From positions 1-64,000 of the forward strand of contig JAFLDO010000004.1 of assembly GCA_017302455.1 (NCBI GenBank): 64,000 nt of DNA, given 5' to 3'. The position numbers were made by a program, and so were the translations under genes. This document shows, in pieces, positions 1 through 11,500 of the stretch; within the stretch, counting starts at the first letter, position 1, and every line of letters starts with the position of its first letter. The stretch comes from Accumulibacter sp. (GTDB taxonomy: Bacteria; Pseudomonadota; Gammaproteobacteria; Burkholderiales; Rhodocyclaceae). The notes under the pieces are model-generated. The model searched no databases. It was given only the letters and a program-made list of their open reading frames with translations, and was not told the origin of the DNA.

Positions 1-1
1 C

Positions 2-868
2 GTCGAGGGCGAGTTCCCGGCCAGCGGCACGGCGTCCAAGGACTTCCTCAAGCGCGTGCGGGCGCGGCGGGCGATCATCGAGGCATCGGCGACCAGCGCG
101 GCCGGCGTCGAGACGGCTGCCTTCACGGCCAGCCACGCTGCGCTCGCGCAGGCGCAGCGCGCCTTCGACACGGCGCTGCAGGCGGTGAGTGCGCGCTTTC
201 AGGCGGGGTCGGCGCTGGCCGCCGACGTGGCGACGCTCGAGCGCCTGGCGGCATTGCCGGTGGCGGTGCCTCCGACCAGCTTCCCGGTCCTGACGCCCTG
301 GCAGCATGCCCGCCTGCACGACGCGAGCCGCAAGTCGGCGCGCGAAGCCGCTCTCGCCAAACTCAAGGCCGTCGATGACGCACAACTGGCGCTGCGCAGC
401 GCGCAGGCCAGCTACGACCAGGCGCTGCACGCGGCCATGCAAGCCGAGCCCGACGCGACGCCGGCCCAGCTCGACGCGACGACGCTGAGCGTGCAGCGCG
501 CAGCGCTCGACGGCAAGGCGGCCGATCTCGAAGCGGCGCGCACGGCAGTCGACGCCGGCGAGAGGGCAAGCCTGCAGGCCTGGTTCGCCGCCGTTCCAGA
601 CGCGCTCTGGGAAGCGCTGGAAAGCCTCGACAGCGCTCTGGCGCGGCTGACGCTGTTGTCCGGGCCGCCGGCAGCGGCCACGCTGCTGGCCGACCGGGAT
701 GCTGCCGAGGCCGCCCTGGTGAGTGCGCTCAGCGCGGCACGGCTGACGCAGCGCAAGGCGGCCGGGGCCGGCGCGGCGCACCTGCGGGCCAGTGCCGCGC
801 AGTTGGCCGAAAGCGAAACGCAGCGGCAGCGTGCCGATGCGGTCGCCCGCAGCGCGTCCTTGTTCTGA
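2..868 (+). CDS. Alanine-rich helical protein, 5' end cut by the window
   Basis: The frame is open from base 2 with no in-frame stop, and the codons before the GTG at 56 read as ordinary coding sequence, so the true start is probably outside the window. The visible 288 residues are rich in Ala, Leu, Gln, Arg and Asp, with no signal peptide, membrane segment or Cys. They look like long helices or a coiled coil. The stop lies 14 bases before the next gene, so the two are probably co-transcribed. I do not recognise a family. Position upstream of the DUF4157 protein suggests a structural or accessory role in the same system, which is inference from context only. Confidence 0.7.
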   Translation, partial: VEGEFPASGTASKDFLKRVRARRAIIEASATSAAGVETAAFTASHAALAQAQRAFDTALQAVSARFQAGSALAADVATLERLAALPVAVPPTSFPVLTPWQHARLHDASRKSAREAALAKLKAVDDAQLALRSAQASYDQALHAAMQAEPDATPAQLDATTLSVQRAALDGKAADLEAARTAVDAGERASLQAWFAAVPDALWEALESLDSALARLTLLSGPPAAATLLADRDAAEAALVSALSAARLTQRKAAGAGAAHLRASAAQLAESETQRQRADAVARSASLF

Positions 869-882
869 GCACGGAGAAGACC

Positions 883-2196
883 ATGAATGCGAACGACACC
901 CCCGGACTCGGTTGCAGCGGGCTGCCGCTGATCGACCGTTGTGCGGCGAGCCTGCCCGACAATCCCCAGTGCGCGCCGAACTACCACTTCGGCATGCTGC
1001 TCGGCGTCGCCGACCTGCGCGCCGAGCAGGGTTTCCACGTCGGCCGCCTGCGCCGCCATCAGCGCCTGCTGCATGGCAGCGGTGTCGTCGCCGGCTATCC
1101 GGTGCGTTTCGACGCCGACGACTTCGAACTGCACGTTGGTCCCGGCTACGCGATCGACGCGTTGGGGCGCGACCTGCTGCTCGACAGCGAGCAATGCGTC
1201 AGTCTGCCCAAGTGGTGGGAAAAACACGCCGGCGACGACGAATTCGACGATATCGCCTCGGCCAAGGATGCCCGTTTCGACCTCGATGTCGTCGTCTGCT
1301 ACGGCAGTTGTCTCGACCAGCCGGTCCCGGCGATCGCCGAGCCCTGTGCCGGCAGTGCGGCCGACATCGCCTACGCGCGACTCTGTGAAAACGCGCAACT
1401 GGCGCTGCTGCGCCATGTCGACGCGCCGCCTGCAGCCTCGCCGGCCCCCTATCACCTGCTCGGCCGCTGGCTGGGTCTGACCGCCGCGGCCACCGGCAGC
1501 GAAGGCAAGCCGCTGCCTGCCGAGCAGTGGCTCAACGACAGCCTGGCCGGCGTGCAGGCCTTGCCGGCCGCCGAGCAGGCGGCGGCGCGCGCCACGCTGC
1601 TGCGCGAGGTCAGCGCGCGCGCTGTTGCCGACATCTCGCCCTTCGCTCCGGCGCACGCGCCCGACGAGGCGGATCTCTGCCTGACCCTCGCCCGCCTGCG
1701 CGAGGTCCATGTCTGGCAGGACGCCAGCGGCTGGCAGGCCACGATCGGCAGCGTCGAACTCGCTACGCGCAACTCGCTGTTGCCGACGAGCCTGCTGCAG
1801 ACCTTGCTGCTTGCCGAACCGCCGCCGGCAACGGCCGCCGCTGGCGCCGTCGTCGTCGCCGATGGCGCGACGCTGAGCGGCAGCGACGTCAAGCTCGTCT
1901 TCAGCCAGAAGCTGGCGCCGGCCAGCGTCCAGGCGGCGGCTTTCGGTGCCAGCGAGTACATCGACGACGAAGGCTGGAAGACCTTCACGCCGGCAGCGCC
2001 GGTATATGACGAAAGCGATCCCGCGCGACCCGGTGTGACGCTGACGCTCGACCGGGCGCCGGCCGGTTCGCGGTTGCGCATCACGGTCGTCGGCACGGGC
2101 AGCACACCGCTCCTCGGCGCCAATCTGATCCCCGCCGGTGCGCTGCATCCGGGCAGCGACGGTCGCAACCTCACCACCACCATCTTCAGGGGCTAG
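883..2196 (+). CDS. eCIS-locus protein with an N-terminal EQ-H-GxGVVxG segment
   Basis: 437 residues. The ATG at 883 follows GGAGAAGACC, a usable ribosome binding site. Residues about 28-70 contain YHFGMLLGVADLRAEQ and, further on, LHGSGVVAGYPV. A similar pattern (EQ, H, several Arg, GxGVVxG) recurs at the start of the next gene. As I recall, proteins opening with such a segment occur beside contractile-tail-like loci, but I cannot name a Pfam family with confidence. The rest is Ala-rich; the C-terminal part (about 310-437) looks like a beta-sandwich with a stretch on arginine and glycine residues near TLTLDRAPAGSRLRITV. The stop is 2 bases from the next ATG, so the two are translationally coupled. 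Function unknown; a structural or loading role is inferred from neighbours. Confidence 0.75.
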   Translation: MNANDTPGLGCSGLPLIDRCAASLPDNPQCAPNYHFGMLLGVADLRAEQGFHVGRLRRHQRLLHGSGVVAGYPVRFDADDFELHVGPGYAIDALGRDLLLDSEQCVSLPKWWEKHAGDDEFDDIASAKDARFDLDVVVCYGSCLDQPVPAIAEPCAGSAADIAYARLCENAQLALLRHVDAPPAASPAPYHLLGRWLGLTAAATGSEGKPLPAEQWLNDSLAGVQALPAAEQAAARATLLREVSARAVADISPFAPAHAPDEADLCLTLARLREVHVWQDASGWQATIGSVELATRNSLLPTSLLQTLLLAEPPPATAAAGAVVVADGATLSGSDVKLVFSQKLAPASVQAAAFGASEYIDDEGWKTFTPAAPVYDESDPARPGVTLTLDRAPAGSRLRITVVGTGSTPLLGANLIPAGALHPGSDGRNLTTTIFRG

Positions 2197-2198
2197 TC

Positions 2199-5100
2199 AT
2201 GGGCAAAAACGAAATCACCGGCGAGACCGTCGAGATCAGCGTCAAGGACGGCGTCGCCTTCATCGAGCAGGCGAGCCCACTGACCCGCCTGCATTACTTC
2301 GACGGCCAGTTCCTGCGCGCCGACGCCTTCGCGCTCGAACAGGATTACCACCGCACACGCACGCGCCTGGCCAATCTTGCCGGTGGCTGGGGCGTGGTGC
2401 ATGGCCTGGGAGTCGCCATCAGCGGCGCGCAGCTCACTGTCGGCGCCGGCTTGGCGGTGACCGCCGCGGGCAACTTCGTTCTCGCCACGGGCGAGATGCA
2501 GGCGGCAATTGCCGACTTGCTGGCCACCGCCGCGCCGGCGCCGGCGAGCGGCAACGCCGACTTCGCCGATTGTCTGGAAGCGGGCAAGGGCGGGGTCACG
2601 GAAACCACCGGGCTGGCCATCTACGAGATCACCGTCGGCCCCGTCGAAGGGCAGTGCGGCAACGAGCCGGTCTTCGGCAAACTGTGCGAGAGCGCCTGTG
2701 CGAGCGACTCGCGGCATCCGTGGTGGCGCGAAGGCGTCGTCCTGCGCCTGCGCCCGGTCAACCTGAAACTGCCGGCGAGCAGCGCCGTGGCGATGTCGCT
2801 GGTGCATCTGCGCAATCGCGTCGCTTCCGGTTATTTTGCCGCCGAGCCCTGGCTGACGGCGAGCGCCGTCAGTGCCGCGGGTCTCGCCGGCAATCTCTGG
2901 TGCGAGCCGGCCGCTCTGTATGGGCGCGACGAAGTGGTGATCGGCCTGCTCGTTCGCGAAGCCGGCATCAATCGCGTTCTCGACGCCTGGAGCGGCCGCC
3001 GCGAGCGCATGGATACGCAGGCGCGCGGCTACTGGCAGGGACGCATGACGATGCGCCCGTGGAACGTCTTCGTGGCGCAGATCCTGCAATTCCAGTGTCA
3101 GCTCAGCAGCCTCTTCGACGCCGGCAGCGTGGTCATCACGCCGGCCGACGACTGCGCCGAGTTACGCCTGCTGCTCGACAAGACGCGCAAGGAACTCGAA
3201 GCCCTGCAGAAGAAGTATCGTGACAGCGCCGAGAAGATCGTCCAGTCGTTTGCCGACAAGCCCAGCAAGAAGGGCGCGCTGGAAGCTGCCAACGAGGTGA
3301 AGATTGCCTATTCCGAGCTTTACGACCTGAGCAGTCAGCTTGCCGGGGCCGAGTTGGGCAAGGGCGTCCTGCCGGCGCAACGCATGCTCATCAACGCTGG
3401 CTTCATCGAGTTGCCGCCCGCCGGTTACCTGCCGGTAGCGGCCGGCAAGGTGGCGCTCGAGGAGCAACTCGCGCGCATCTTCGGTGAGGGGGTTGCGCTC
3501 CACTACCACGCGGTGCGTGCCGACGAGATTGCCCACTTGTTGAGCGAAGCGCAGCACCTGCAGCGCATTTCACTGACGCATGGCATCGACCGACCCGGTG
3601 AACTCGAGGAGGTCGAGATCTTCGTTCCCGACGGCCAGGTGGTCGACCTGCAGGCGCAGGCTGCCGGCACCTGGTGGCAGGTCGATATGCGGGCAGCGGC
3701 GCTGACGGTCTTCGACTTCGGGAGTGACGACGGCAAGTACGAAGCCGTGGACAAGGCATTCGCCGCGCCAGCCGAAGCCGCGGCGGCGGCCGATGGCACC
3801 ACCGGTGCCGCCGCCGCGAATGCGGACTTCCAGGACCATGCCGGCAGCAAAGCCGACACGTCGCTGGCTACCCTGACGCTCTCGGGAATGGCGCGCAGCG
3901 AAGCGCGCGACGATGGCAGCTATGGTCTGACGCTGACCACCTCGACAGATCCAGCGGAGATTGCGGATCTTGCCCTCGACCGCAAGCAGAACCTGGGACG
4001 GCGTGTCGGTGGTTTCAGCGTCTATGTCGCCGGGGACGTGAGCGGCGATCCTTTCGATCTTGGCATCGGCGACGCGCTTGACGTCAAGGCGGAGCTGCGA
4101 GTGATCGCCGATGGCCGGGGCACCGCCGGCGCGGTGGCTGGCCAACTGACGGTCCTGTCGCGCCGGTCTGTGGACAGTTATGTCGAGTTGCTGGTGCAGA
4201 TCGACATGGTGGCGATTACTACGGTGCATGGCGGAACGGAGACGCCGCGGCCGGACACCCGCCGCAGTACTTTGCGCCTGGCGATGCTGCGTCGGGGCGA
4301 CGGCGACACCGGCAGCTTCATCCTCGACGATCAGCGGCACGACCCGGCGAGTTCGCCGGTGTTCGTCGACTGGCAGGACTCGCCGCGCCGCGCCACCCTC
4401 TCGGTGAGCACCGCCAGCGAGGCCGGCAAGGCCGTGTTGCAGCAACTGGTGCGCGCGCTGGTGAGTACCGATGCTTCGCTTTCCACCAGCGCGATGCTGG
4501 TGGCGCGTCAGGAGTTGCTGGTGATGAGCGCCCTGGCCGGCATGCCCTCGCCGGCGAGCGCGCTCGGTGTGTCGGTGATGAACACGCTGCTGGCCATTGC
4601 CGAAGTGACCGACGATGCCGCTTTCCTGGCTCGCGCGCGCCGGCGCCTGTTTCCGACGCTGGGCGTGCTGCCGGCGCAGCAGGTGCGCGCGGTGCAGGAC
4701 TGGGTGATGTTCCGGCGTGCGCGTACGCATCTCTGCGGTCCGCTGTGCGCGCCGCTCGTCGTCCCGGCGGTCGAGGCCTTCCAGGTCTGGCACCTGCGGC
4801 TGGAGACACTCAAGGATGTCGACCTTTTGAAGGCCGCCCTCGACAAGGGCGATGCCGAGATCCTCGCGCGCTTCAAGTTCCAGCGCGTGGGTATTCTGCG
4901 CTTCCGTGACGAGAGCACCTTTGCCGAAGAGTCCGCCGACCGCGTGTTGGCGATGTGGCGGCTGGCGGCGCCGGCGCCGCAGGTGGTCCTCGGGCGAGTC
5001 TGGGAAAGCGCGCCGGCGACCGGGCAGGGCTGGCAGAACCACTTCCGCCTGCGCAACATGCTGCAGCAGATCGCCAGCCTGACCAAGCCGCCGGCGGCCG

Positions 5101-5579
5101 GCGAAGGGGCGCTGGCGGCTGTTCCGCCACCACCGCCGCCGCTCGCCGATCGCGCGCTCGATGGCGGCATGCTGGTGGTCAGCGTGCTCAGCGGCGAGAC
5201 ACGCAACGCACTGCTGATCTACGGTAACTGGGATGCCCCGAACCATTACCTGACCAAAGAGGCTCCGCGCAGTCCCATGGAGTTTTCCGACAACGCGCCG
5301 CAAGGCTCGGCACTGGCCAACTTCATCGCCTCGCTGAACGCCGACCAGCCAGTGCGTGGCGTCACTCTGGCAACGACCAAAGCAGCACCCGATGCCGGCG
5401 CTGCGGCGCGCCTGAAGACCGTGGTCGAAGCACTGGTGGCCGCCGGCAAGCCGGCTCCGGCAGCCGCCCGTCAGGTCGTCGAACAGATCAACACGCACGA
5501 CCGCGGTCAGCTCAGCGAGATCGGGCTCGTCCCCGACGACTACGACGAAGTCATCTTCTTCGAACTCAACGACGGTTGA
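2199..5579 (+). CDS. Large eCIS-locus protein sharing the GxGVVxG segment
   Basis: 1126 residues, with ATG two bases after the previous stop. Residues about 28-70 (LHYFDGQFLRADAF, EQDYH, GGWGVVHGLGV) resemble the segment in the preceding gene, so the N-termini are probably related. A heptad-rich stretch at about 318-390 (LLLDKTRKELEALQKKYRD and following) should form a coiled coil. A central Ala-rich linker is at about 525-550. Beta-rich sequence follows, then a helical C-terminal half ending in an acidic tail. There is no signal peptide and no transmembrane helix, so it is probably cytosolic or part of a particle. The stop is 15 bases before the DUF4157 gene. I see no catalytic motif and assign no enzymatic role. 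Confidence 0.75.
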   Translation: MGKNEITGETVEISVKDGVAFIEQASPLTRLHYFDGQFLRADAFALEQDYHRTRTRLANLAGGWGVVHGLGVAISGAQLTVGAGLAVTAAGNFVLATGEMQAAIADLLATAAPAPASGNADFADCLEAGKGGVTETTGLAIYEITVGPVEGQCGNEPVFGKLCESACASDSRHPWWREGVVLRLRPVNLKLPASSAVAMSLVHLRNRVASGYFAAEPWLTASAVSAAGLAGNLWCEPAALYGRDEVVIGLLVREAGINRVLDAWSGRRERMDTQARGYWQGRMTMRPWNVFVAQILQFQCQLSSLFDAGSVVITPADDCAELRLLLDKTRKELEALQKKYRDSAEKIVQSFADKPSKKGALEAANEVKIAYSELYDLSSQLAGAELGKGVLPAQRMLINAGFIELPPAGYLPVAAGKVALEEQLARIFGEGVALHYHAVRADEIAHLLSEAQHLQRISLTHGIDRPGELEEVEIFVPDGQVVDLQAQAAGTWWQVDMRAAALTVFDFGSDDGKYEAVDKAFAAPAEAAAAADGTTGAAAANADFQDHAGSKADTSLATLTLSGMARSEARDDGSYGLTLTTSTDPAEIADLALDRKQNLGRRVGGFSVYVAGDVSGDPFDLGIGDALDVKAELRVIADGRGTAGAVAGQLTVLSRRSVDSYVELLVQIDMVAITTVHGGTETPRPDTRRSTLRLAMLRRGDGDTGSFILDDQRHDPASSPVFVDWQDSPRRATLSVSTASEAGKAVLQQLVRALVSTDASLSTSAMLVARQELLVMSALAGMPSPASALGVSVMNTLLAIAEVTDDAAFLARARRRLFPTLGVLPAQQVRAVQDWVMFRRARTHLCGPLCAPLVVPAVEAFQVWHLRLETLKDVDLLKAALDKGDAEILARFKFQRVGILRFRDESTFAEESADRVLAMWRLAAPAPQVVLGRVWESAPATGQGWQNHFRLRNMLQQIASLTKPPAAGEGALAAVPPPPPPLADRALDGGMLVVSVLSGETRNALLIYGNWDAPNHYLTKEAPRSPMEFSDNAPQGSALANFIASLNADQPVRGVTLATTKAAPDAGAAARLKTVVEALVAAGKPAPAAARQVVEQINTHDRGQLSEIGLVPDDYDEVIFFELNDG

Positions 5580-5594
5580 TGAGGCCGACCAGCG

Positions 5595-8500
5595 ATGCCT
5601 GCCGCCGCCCCGCCCGCTGCTGACTTCAAGAAACCGGCGACGCCGTCCGCGGCGGCCGGCCAGGCCGAACACGGCAAGAACCCGGCGGCCGCGGCAAGCA
5701 AGCCGGGGGAGCGGCAGGCCGACGCTGGCAAGCAGGCTCGGCAGGGGCCCGCTGGCGCGCCGCCGGCAACGGCGAAAGCCGGCGCGGCGGCACCTGCCAG
5801 CGGCAACCAGCAACGCTTCGACCGCATGGCCGTGCGCGCCAAGCTGGCGGTCAGCGAGCCGGGTGATGCCGTCGAACGCGAAGCCGATGCGGTTGCCGAG
5901 AGAGTCATGCGCATGCAGGAGTCGGTGGCTGCGCCGGCAGCGGCGCGTGGCGCTGCCCCGGCGAAACCGGCGGAGATCAAGCGCAAGGAAGATCCCCGGG
6001 CACGCGACCCCGCGCAAGGTGCTGCGGCGTCTGCCCCAGGCACCGGAGCAGCGGCGGCAAAGGTACAGACCGGCGCCGGTGGCCAGATCGCTCCAGGGAG
6101 CAAACCGGAAAAGGCGGCAGGACCTGGCGTGGCGCCTTCACTACAGCCGCCAGCAAACGGCCCCGCTGGCCGTCAGGAGGCGGCACCGATCTCCCGTGCG
6201 GTCGCCCAGCAGGAGCCGCAGACCACAGGCAGCACGCCACCCGCCGAGGAAACCGGGGGTGCCGAGCCGGTACGTGGTGCCGATGTCGGCAGTTCCATCA
6301 AGGACCAGCGGGGCCAGGGCGAGCCCCTGAGTGAGGACGTGCGTGCCCGCATGGAAGGCCAGCTCGGGCACGACTTCAGCCAGGTACGCATCCATCAGGA
6401 CTCACGCGCCCACCAGTTGTGCAGGCATTTGGGCGCGCTCGCCTTCACCACCGGTAACGACATCTTCTTCGCTCGCGGCCGCTACCAGCCGAACAGCAAG
6501 GCAGGGCTGGCGCTGCTCGCCCATGAGCTCGCGCACGTGGTGCAGCATCAGGATTGCGGCCCGGTGATCGCACGCAAGATCGATCCGGAGATCGAAGACA
6601 AGTACAAGCCACGCAACCAGACGGCGACGGATGCCGCGCTCAAGGCGCTTGACCAGCTCGACATTCCCGCCGTAAAGGCGCGCCACCTGCCGCTCTACCA
6701 GGGCAATGCCTCAAGTGGAAACCTCAAGCGCAAGCGCGGCTACAGCCGTGGCAATCCTGCTCAGGTCGGCGTCTGGAATTCGGGCATCACGATCAGCGAA
6801 GCCACGATTCGCCAGAAGCTCAAGGACAGGGGCCTCAAGAATGTGCCCGACGATGCCGGCGAGTCTTTCAAACTCCAACTGGGCAACAAGAAGAAACCAC
6901 AATCCAAGAGTATTGCGCAGTTGCAGAAGCTGCTGAAGATCCCGACCTGGACACGCCATGGCATGCCGGTGACGAATGGCTTCCAGGTCGATCACATCGT
7001 CGAGCTGCAGGTCTCGGGCGAGAATGGTACCGGCACGGGCAACAGCCTGGGGAACATGGAGTTGCTCGACCAGCCCAGCAACAGCAGCTCTGGTGGCGCG
7101 ATTCGCGGCGCGATCTACAGCAAGGTTGACGCCTACCTCAACAGCTTCAAGGCCCCACAGCCCAAGCGCAAGACCTTCCTCAAGCAGCACGATCTCGTTT
7201 TCGGAGGCGTCGGCGCCAAGCTCAAGTCGGGCGCCAGCGCAGCCGACAGCGCCTGGTGGAACCTGACGGAGATCAAGGAAGCCAAACCGCTGGAAACCGC
7301 CGAGGCGACGCCGGATGTAGACGAAGAGGGCACCGACAAGGAATTCCTCCTGGCCGATGCGCCTGGGGGAATCATCATCCAGCGCATCAGCCACAAGAGC
7401 GGCCCGGGCAGCTTCGCGATCAGCGGCACGGCGCAATCCGCCATCTCCGGCCTCACCCTCAAGACCATCAACATCACCGAAGCAGCCAAGCAAGGCAGCG
7501 GAAATGTAGGCTCGATCGACGCCACCTGGAAGCTGCCCAAGAAGTGGTCCCACGCCAAGCCGGATGTGGCGCTCACGCTCAGCGGTGACGGGAAGTATCG
7601 CGGCTACCCCGCCAAGCTCGGCAAGCAATCGCTCCACTTTGAAAACCTGAGCCCGGTCGAGTTCGATGATATCCAGATCGATGATGGCAAGATCCTGGGC
7701 GAAGGGAAGCTGACGCCCTCGCTTCCCCTGCTCAATGCCCCGATCATGGTGCGGCTCGATGGCGACGACATCGAGTTCTACATCGAATTCAGCTCCGACC
7801 AGATCAATCTGAGCGCACCGGGCGTGACGGTCGATGAGGCCACGGTGCAGGCCGCCTACTCCGTAGCGCAAGGCTTCAAGCTGGGCGGCGAGATATTCTT
7901 CACCATCACCAATGTGGCCGACGGCTCGCTCAAGGCCACCTTCGCACAAGGCAGCGGCCTGTCGGTCGAAGGCAAGGTCGACTTTCAGAGCGAACTGTTC
8001 GACAAAGCCACCATCGCCGCCTCGTGGAGCGAGAAGGAGAAGTTCGGCGCCAGGGGCGAACTGGAAATCTCCAAGCCGGGCAAGATCAAGGGCATCAAGG
8101 CGGCCAAGCTCACCGTCGGCTACACCCAGCAAAGCCAGACCTTCACGGCCTCCGGCAATGCCGAGACCGATATCCCCGGCGTCAAGAACTTCACTGCCGA
8201 CGCCAGGTTTCAGGACGCCGAGAACTTCAGCATCACCGGCAAGGCCGAGCTGGAAAAGCTGCCCGGCATCAAGAGCGGCAATCTCGACATGACGCTCGCC
8301 AAGGCCAAGGGTGCGTGGTCGCTGGAAGGCAAGGCCAGCGCCGTGCCCGACCTGCCCAAGGGTCTCAGCGGCAGTTTCGAAGGTAGCTACAAGGATGGCC
8401 TGGTCGACCTCAACGGCAAGCTCGGTTATGAAGACAGCAAGGTGTTCTCGGGTAGCGAGATATCGGTCGGCGTCACCAACGGTGGGGCGAGTGACGACGG

Positions 8501-11500
8501 CAAACCGCTTGCCAAGGGTGGTGGCAAGACCTACGTGGTGTATGGCAGCGGCAAGCTCAAGGCCAAGCTGACCGACACCATCACCGGTGAGGCCAACATC
8601 AGGCTCGACAAGAGCGGCAGCGTCTGGATCAGCGGCACCATTACGAAGGCCGAGGCCAAGCTCTTCGAGCGCTTCCCCAAGGAAGAGGATTCCCGCAAGA
8701 CGCTCTTCGAAATGACCTCACCCAAGATCCCGGTACCGGGCTTGGCCATCTCTGTGGGTAGCGTGGCCGTAGGCCTCAATCTCTCGCTCAAAGGTGGCCT
8801 GTACAGCGATGCCTGGGTGGGGCCGGGCGGCTTCAAGAACATCAGCATCGGAGTCAAGGAATTCAATCCGGCCGAGACGACGATCGACAAGCTCAAGCTG
8901 TTCGGCGATGCGAAGTTCGAGGTGCCTGCCTATGCCGGGCTGGCCGCCGACCTGGATGCGCGACTTACCCTTGATGCCGGCATCGCCTCGGTGGGTGGCA
9001 GCGTGGGCGTCGAGGGCAAGGCGGGGATCGCACCCAAGATCGAGGCCAGTCCGAAGTTCTCCTGGAGTTACGACGATGGCCTCGACGTGGAGAGCGCTGT
9101 CACGGCCTCGCTGACGCCCGTGCTTTCGCTGGGCATCAACGGCAAGCTGTTCGCGGAAGCCAACCTCATGGTCAAGACCATCACCTTGTGGGAAAAGAAG
9201 TTCGACGGCCGCAAGTTCACGCTGGATCCCAAACTGTCGCTCTCCGCAACGATCTCGGCGGGCTACAACACCAGTGCCGGCAAGGTGAGATTCGGCCGGC
9301 CGGAGTTCAAGACGCCCGACATCAACGTCAGCGAACTGATGGGCAACATCATGGGCAAAGGCGACGAGCGCGTCGAAACCCATTATGACGAAGAACTCGG
9401 TATCTGCCGCCGTCGCGAATCCGGAGCGACCTCCCTAGCGGGAGCCGCCGATGCTAACCCAAACGGTGTACCAGCACCGCGCGATGCCATTGCCGCCCCC
9501 GGCATGCGTAGCGCCGCGCCAAACCCCCACGCCACTGCGCAACAACTCGATCGCGCCCAGCTTCTCGAACAGATCGGCGAAGGTGTCCCCCTGCCCGACC
9601 GCATTCGCAATGACTTCGAGCAGGCCATGGGCGTCGACCTGAGCCCGGTACGCATCCATACCAACCCTGGCGCCTTCGACACGGCCCGATCGCTGCAGGC
9701 GCGCGCCTTCGCTTTCGACATCCACATTGTGTTCGCGGCGGGTGAATTCCAGCCGCACAGGCCCGAAGGCAAGTCACTCCTGGCGCATGAGCTGACCCAC
9801 GTACTGCAGTCGCGTGATGGCCTGACCGACATTGCGCGCGCCGTCGATCCGGAATCGTCGACCACGCACGAGGGCCGAGAACCGATCGCCCATGAGCTGG
9901 CGCACGTAGCGCAGCAGCAGGGCGGCGGCGATCCGATCGTTCTGCGCTGGCCGGCGGTGACGCGCACGCCGGCGCAGACCTCCGAGACGCCGGCGAGCAT
10001 CCGGGCGATGACGCTGTCCGGCTTCTCGATGCTTACCGAGAGCCAGCTCGATTGGGCGACGAGCCCGGCCTTGCAGGCCGATGCGGCGGCGCTGGCGGCG
10101 TTCCGCGACCTCGATCGCTTTGCCGAGCGGCCGAACGTCCTCGCGGGGGCCGGCGATCTCAATGTCGGCGACATCATCACCAAGGGCATCCCGGCGATTT
10201 ACGCGCCGCTCGAAAAATACGCCGAAGGAGCGGCGACCGACCACACCGCGTGGCTGCGTTCGACCAGCAACATCAACGAGGCCGAGAGCTGGGGGCGCGA
10301 TCTGACGACGCTGGAAGCCGCCTGGCCGGCGGCCAACCTGTCGCTGGTCATGCGCGCGCCGCCGAATCCGGCAGCGAGCAAGGGACCGTTCGAGAAGCTC
10401 GTAGATCCGGCGGCGCCCGAACTGACTAATTTCGTCAGCTACCTGACGAGCTGCACGCCGGTCCTCTCGGCCAACGACGGCAGCGAAGTCGATTCGTTTC
10501 TGGATCTGCGTCGCGAAGGTGCCCTGCCGCATACCTATCACGGCCGCATCAACTATGCGCGCACCTATCACCATTTCACCAAGGGAACGCTCGACGGTCT
10601 GGTCGGCAACGAGGCTTGGCCGCCAGTGGCACAGTGGTCCTGGTCGCCGTTGCGGCGGCCGTTGACCGTCGTGCTCTACCCGGCAGTCGATGACAACGGG
10701 GCTTTCCATCGCAATCTTGGTCTGCAGGCGATGGTCACGAGCAGCGACATCCTGACCATCGTCATCGAAGGGCATGCGACGGTCGGCGGCTATCAGTCGC
10801 AACTGGCGCCGGTCGCCGCGCGCTATGGCATTAACGGCCAGATCCACCAGGCTCTGATCGGCGGGCACGGCAACTCGACGGTACTCAATCTGGCCGGCAG
10901 CGCCGGCGCGGCGATGACCGTCGACGCCCTCGGCACCAGCGGTGCGACGGGCGCCAACACGACGGCCCTGATGACGGCACTGACCGGCTTGATGAGCGGT
11001 AATCCGGCGCAGCGCCGGATCGTTCTCGATGCCTGCCTGACCAACTCGCACGCCGTCGGCACGGCGCTGCGGGCCTTGCCGGCGGACGCCGCCGCCGACG
11101 TCAACACGGCGATTGGTGCCGACCCCAGCCTGCGCGACGTGGTAGCGACAGCGGCCGGTCCAGGCGCCACGGTGCTTGGCGCCGACGCGTCGTTCGCGCC
11201 CTCGCAAACCACCTTCCTCACCCCCGGATCGACCGACATCGGCCTGAGCGTGCCCGGCGACCCCGATCTGGTCGCCGACAAGCTGGTTTACGTCGAATTC
11301 GGGACCGAACCGACCGGCTGTCTGCGCGCCGTACTCGAGTGCTGGGCCCGCGACCAGATCGCCGGCACGCACGCCTGCCGCGATGCCATGTTGCGCCGGA
11401 TCGGCGCCGGGCGATCGACGCACGTCGCCGCGGCGGCGACAGATACCTGGCGCGAAAGCGTCATCCAGCCGCTTTACGATCTGGCCGCCAACCACTATTG

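Noticed and set aside
412-2148. 578-codon open frame on the minus strand
   Set aside because: It lies opposite two well-formed + genes and its translation is Arg/Gly/Gln-rich without any motif, as expected for the complement of GC-rich coding DNA.
3570-6017. 815-codon open frame on the minus strand
   Set aside because: Complement of the two large eCIS-locus genes; Arg/His-rich with no domain.
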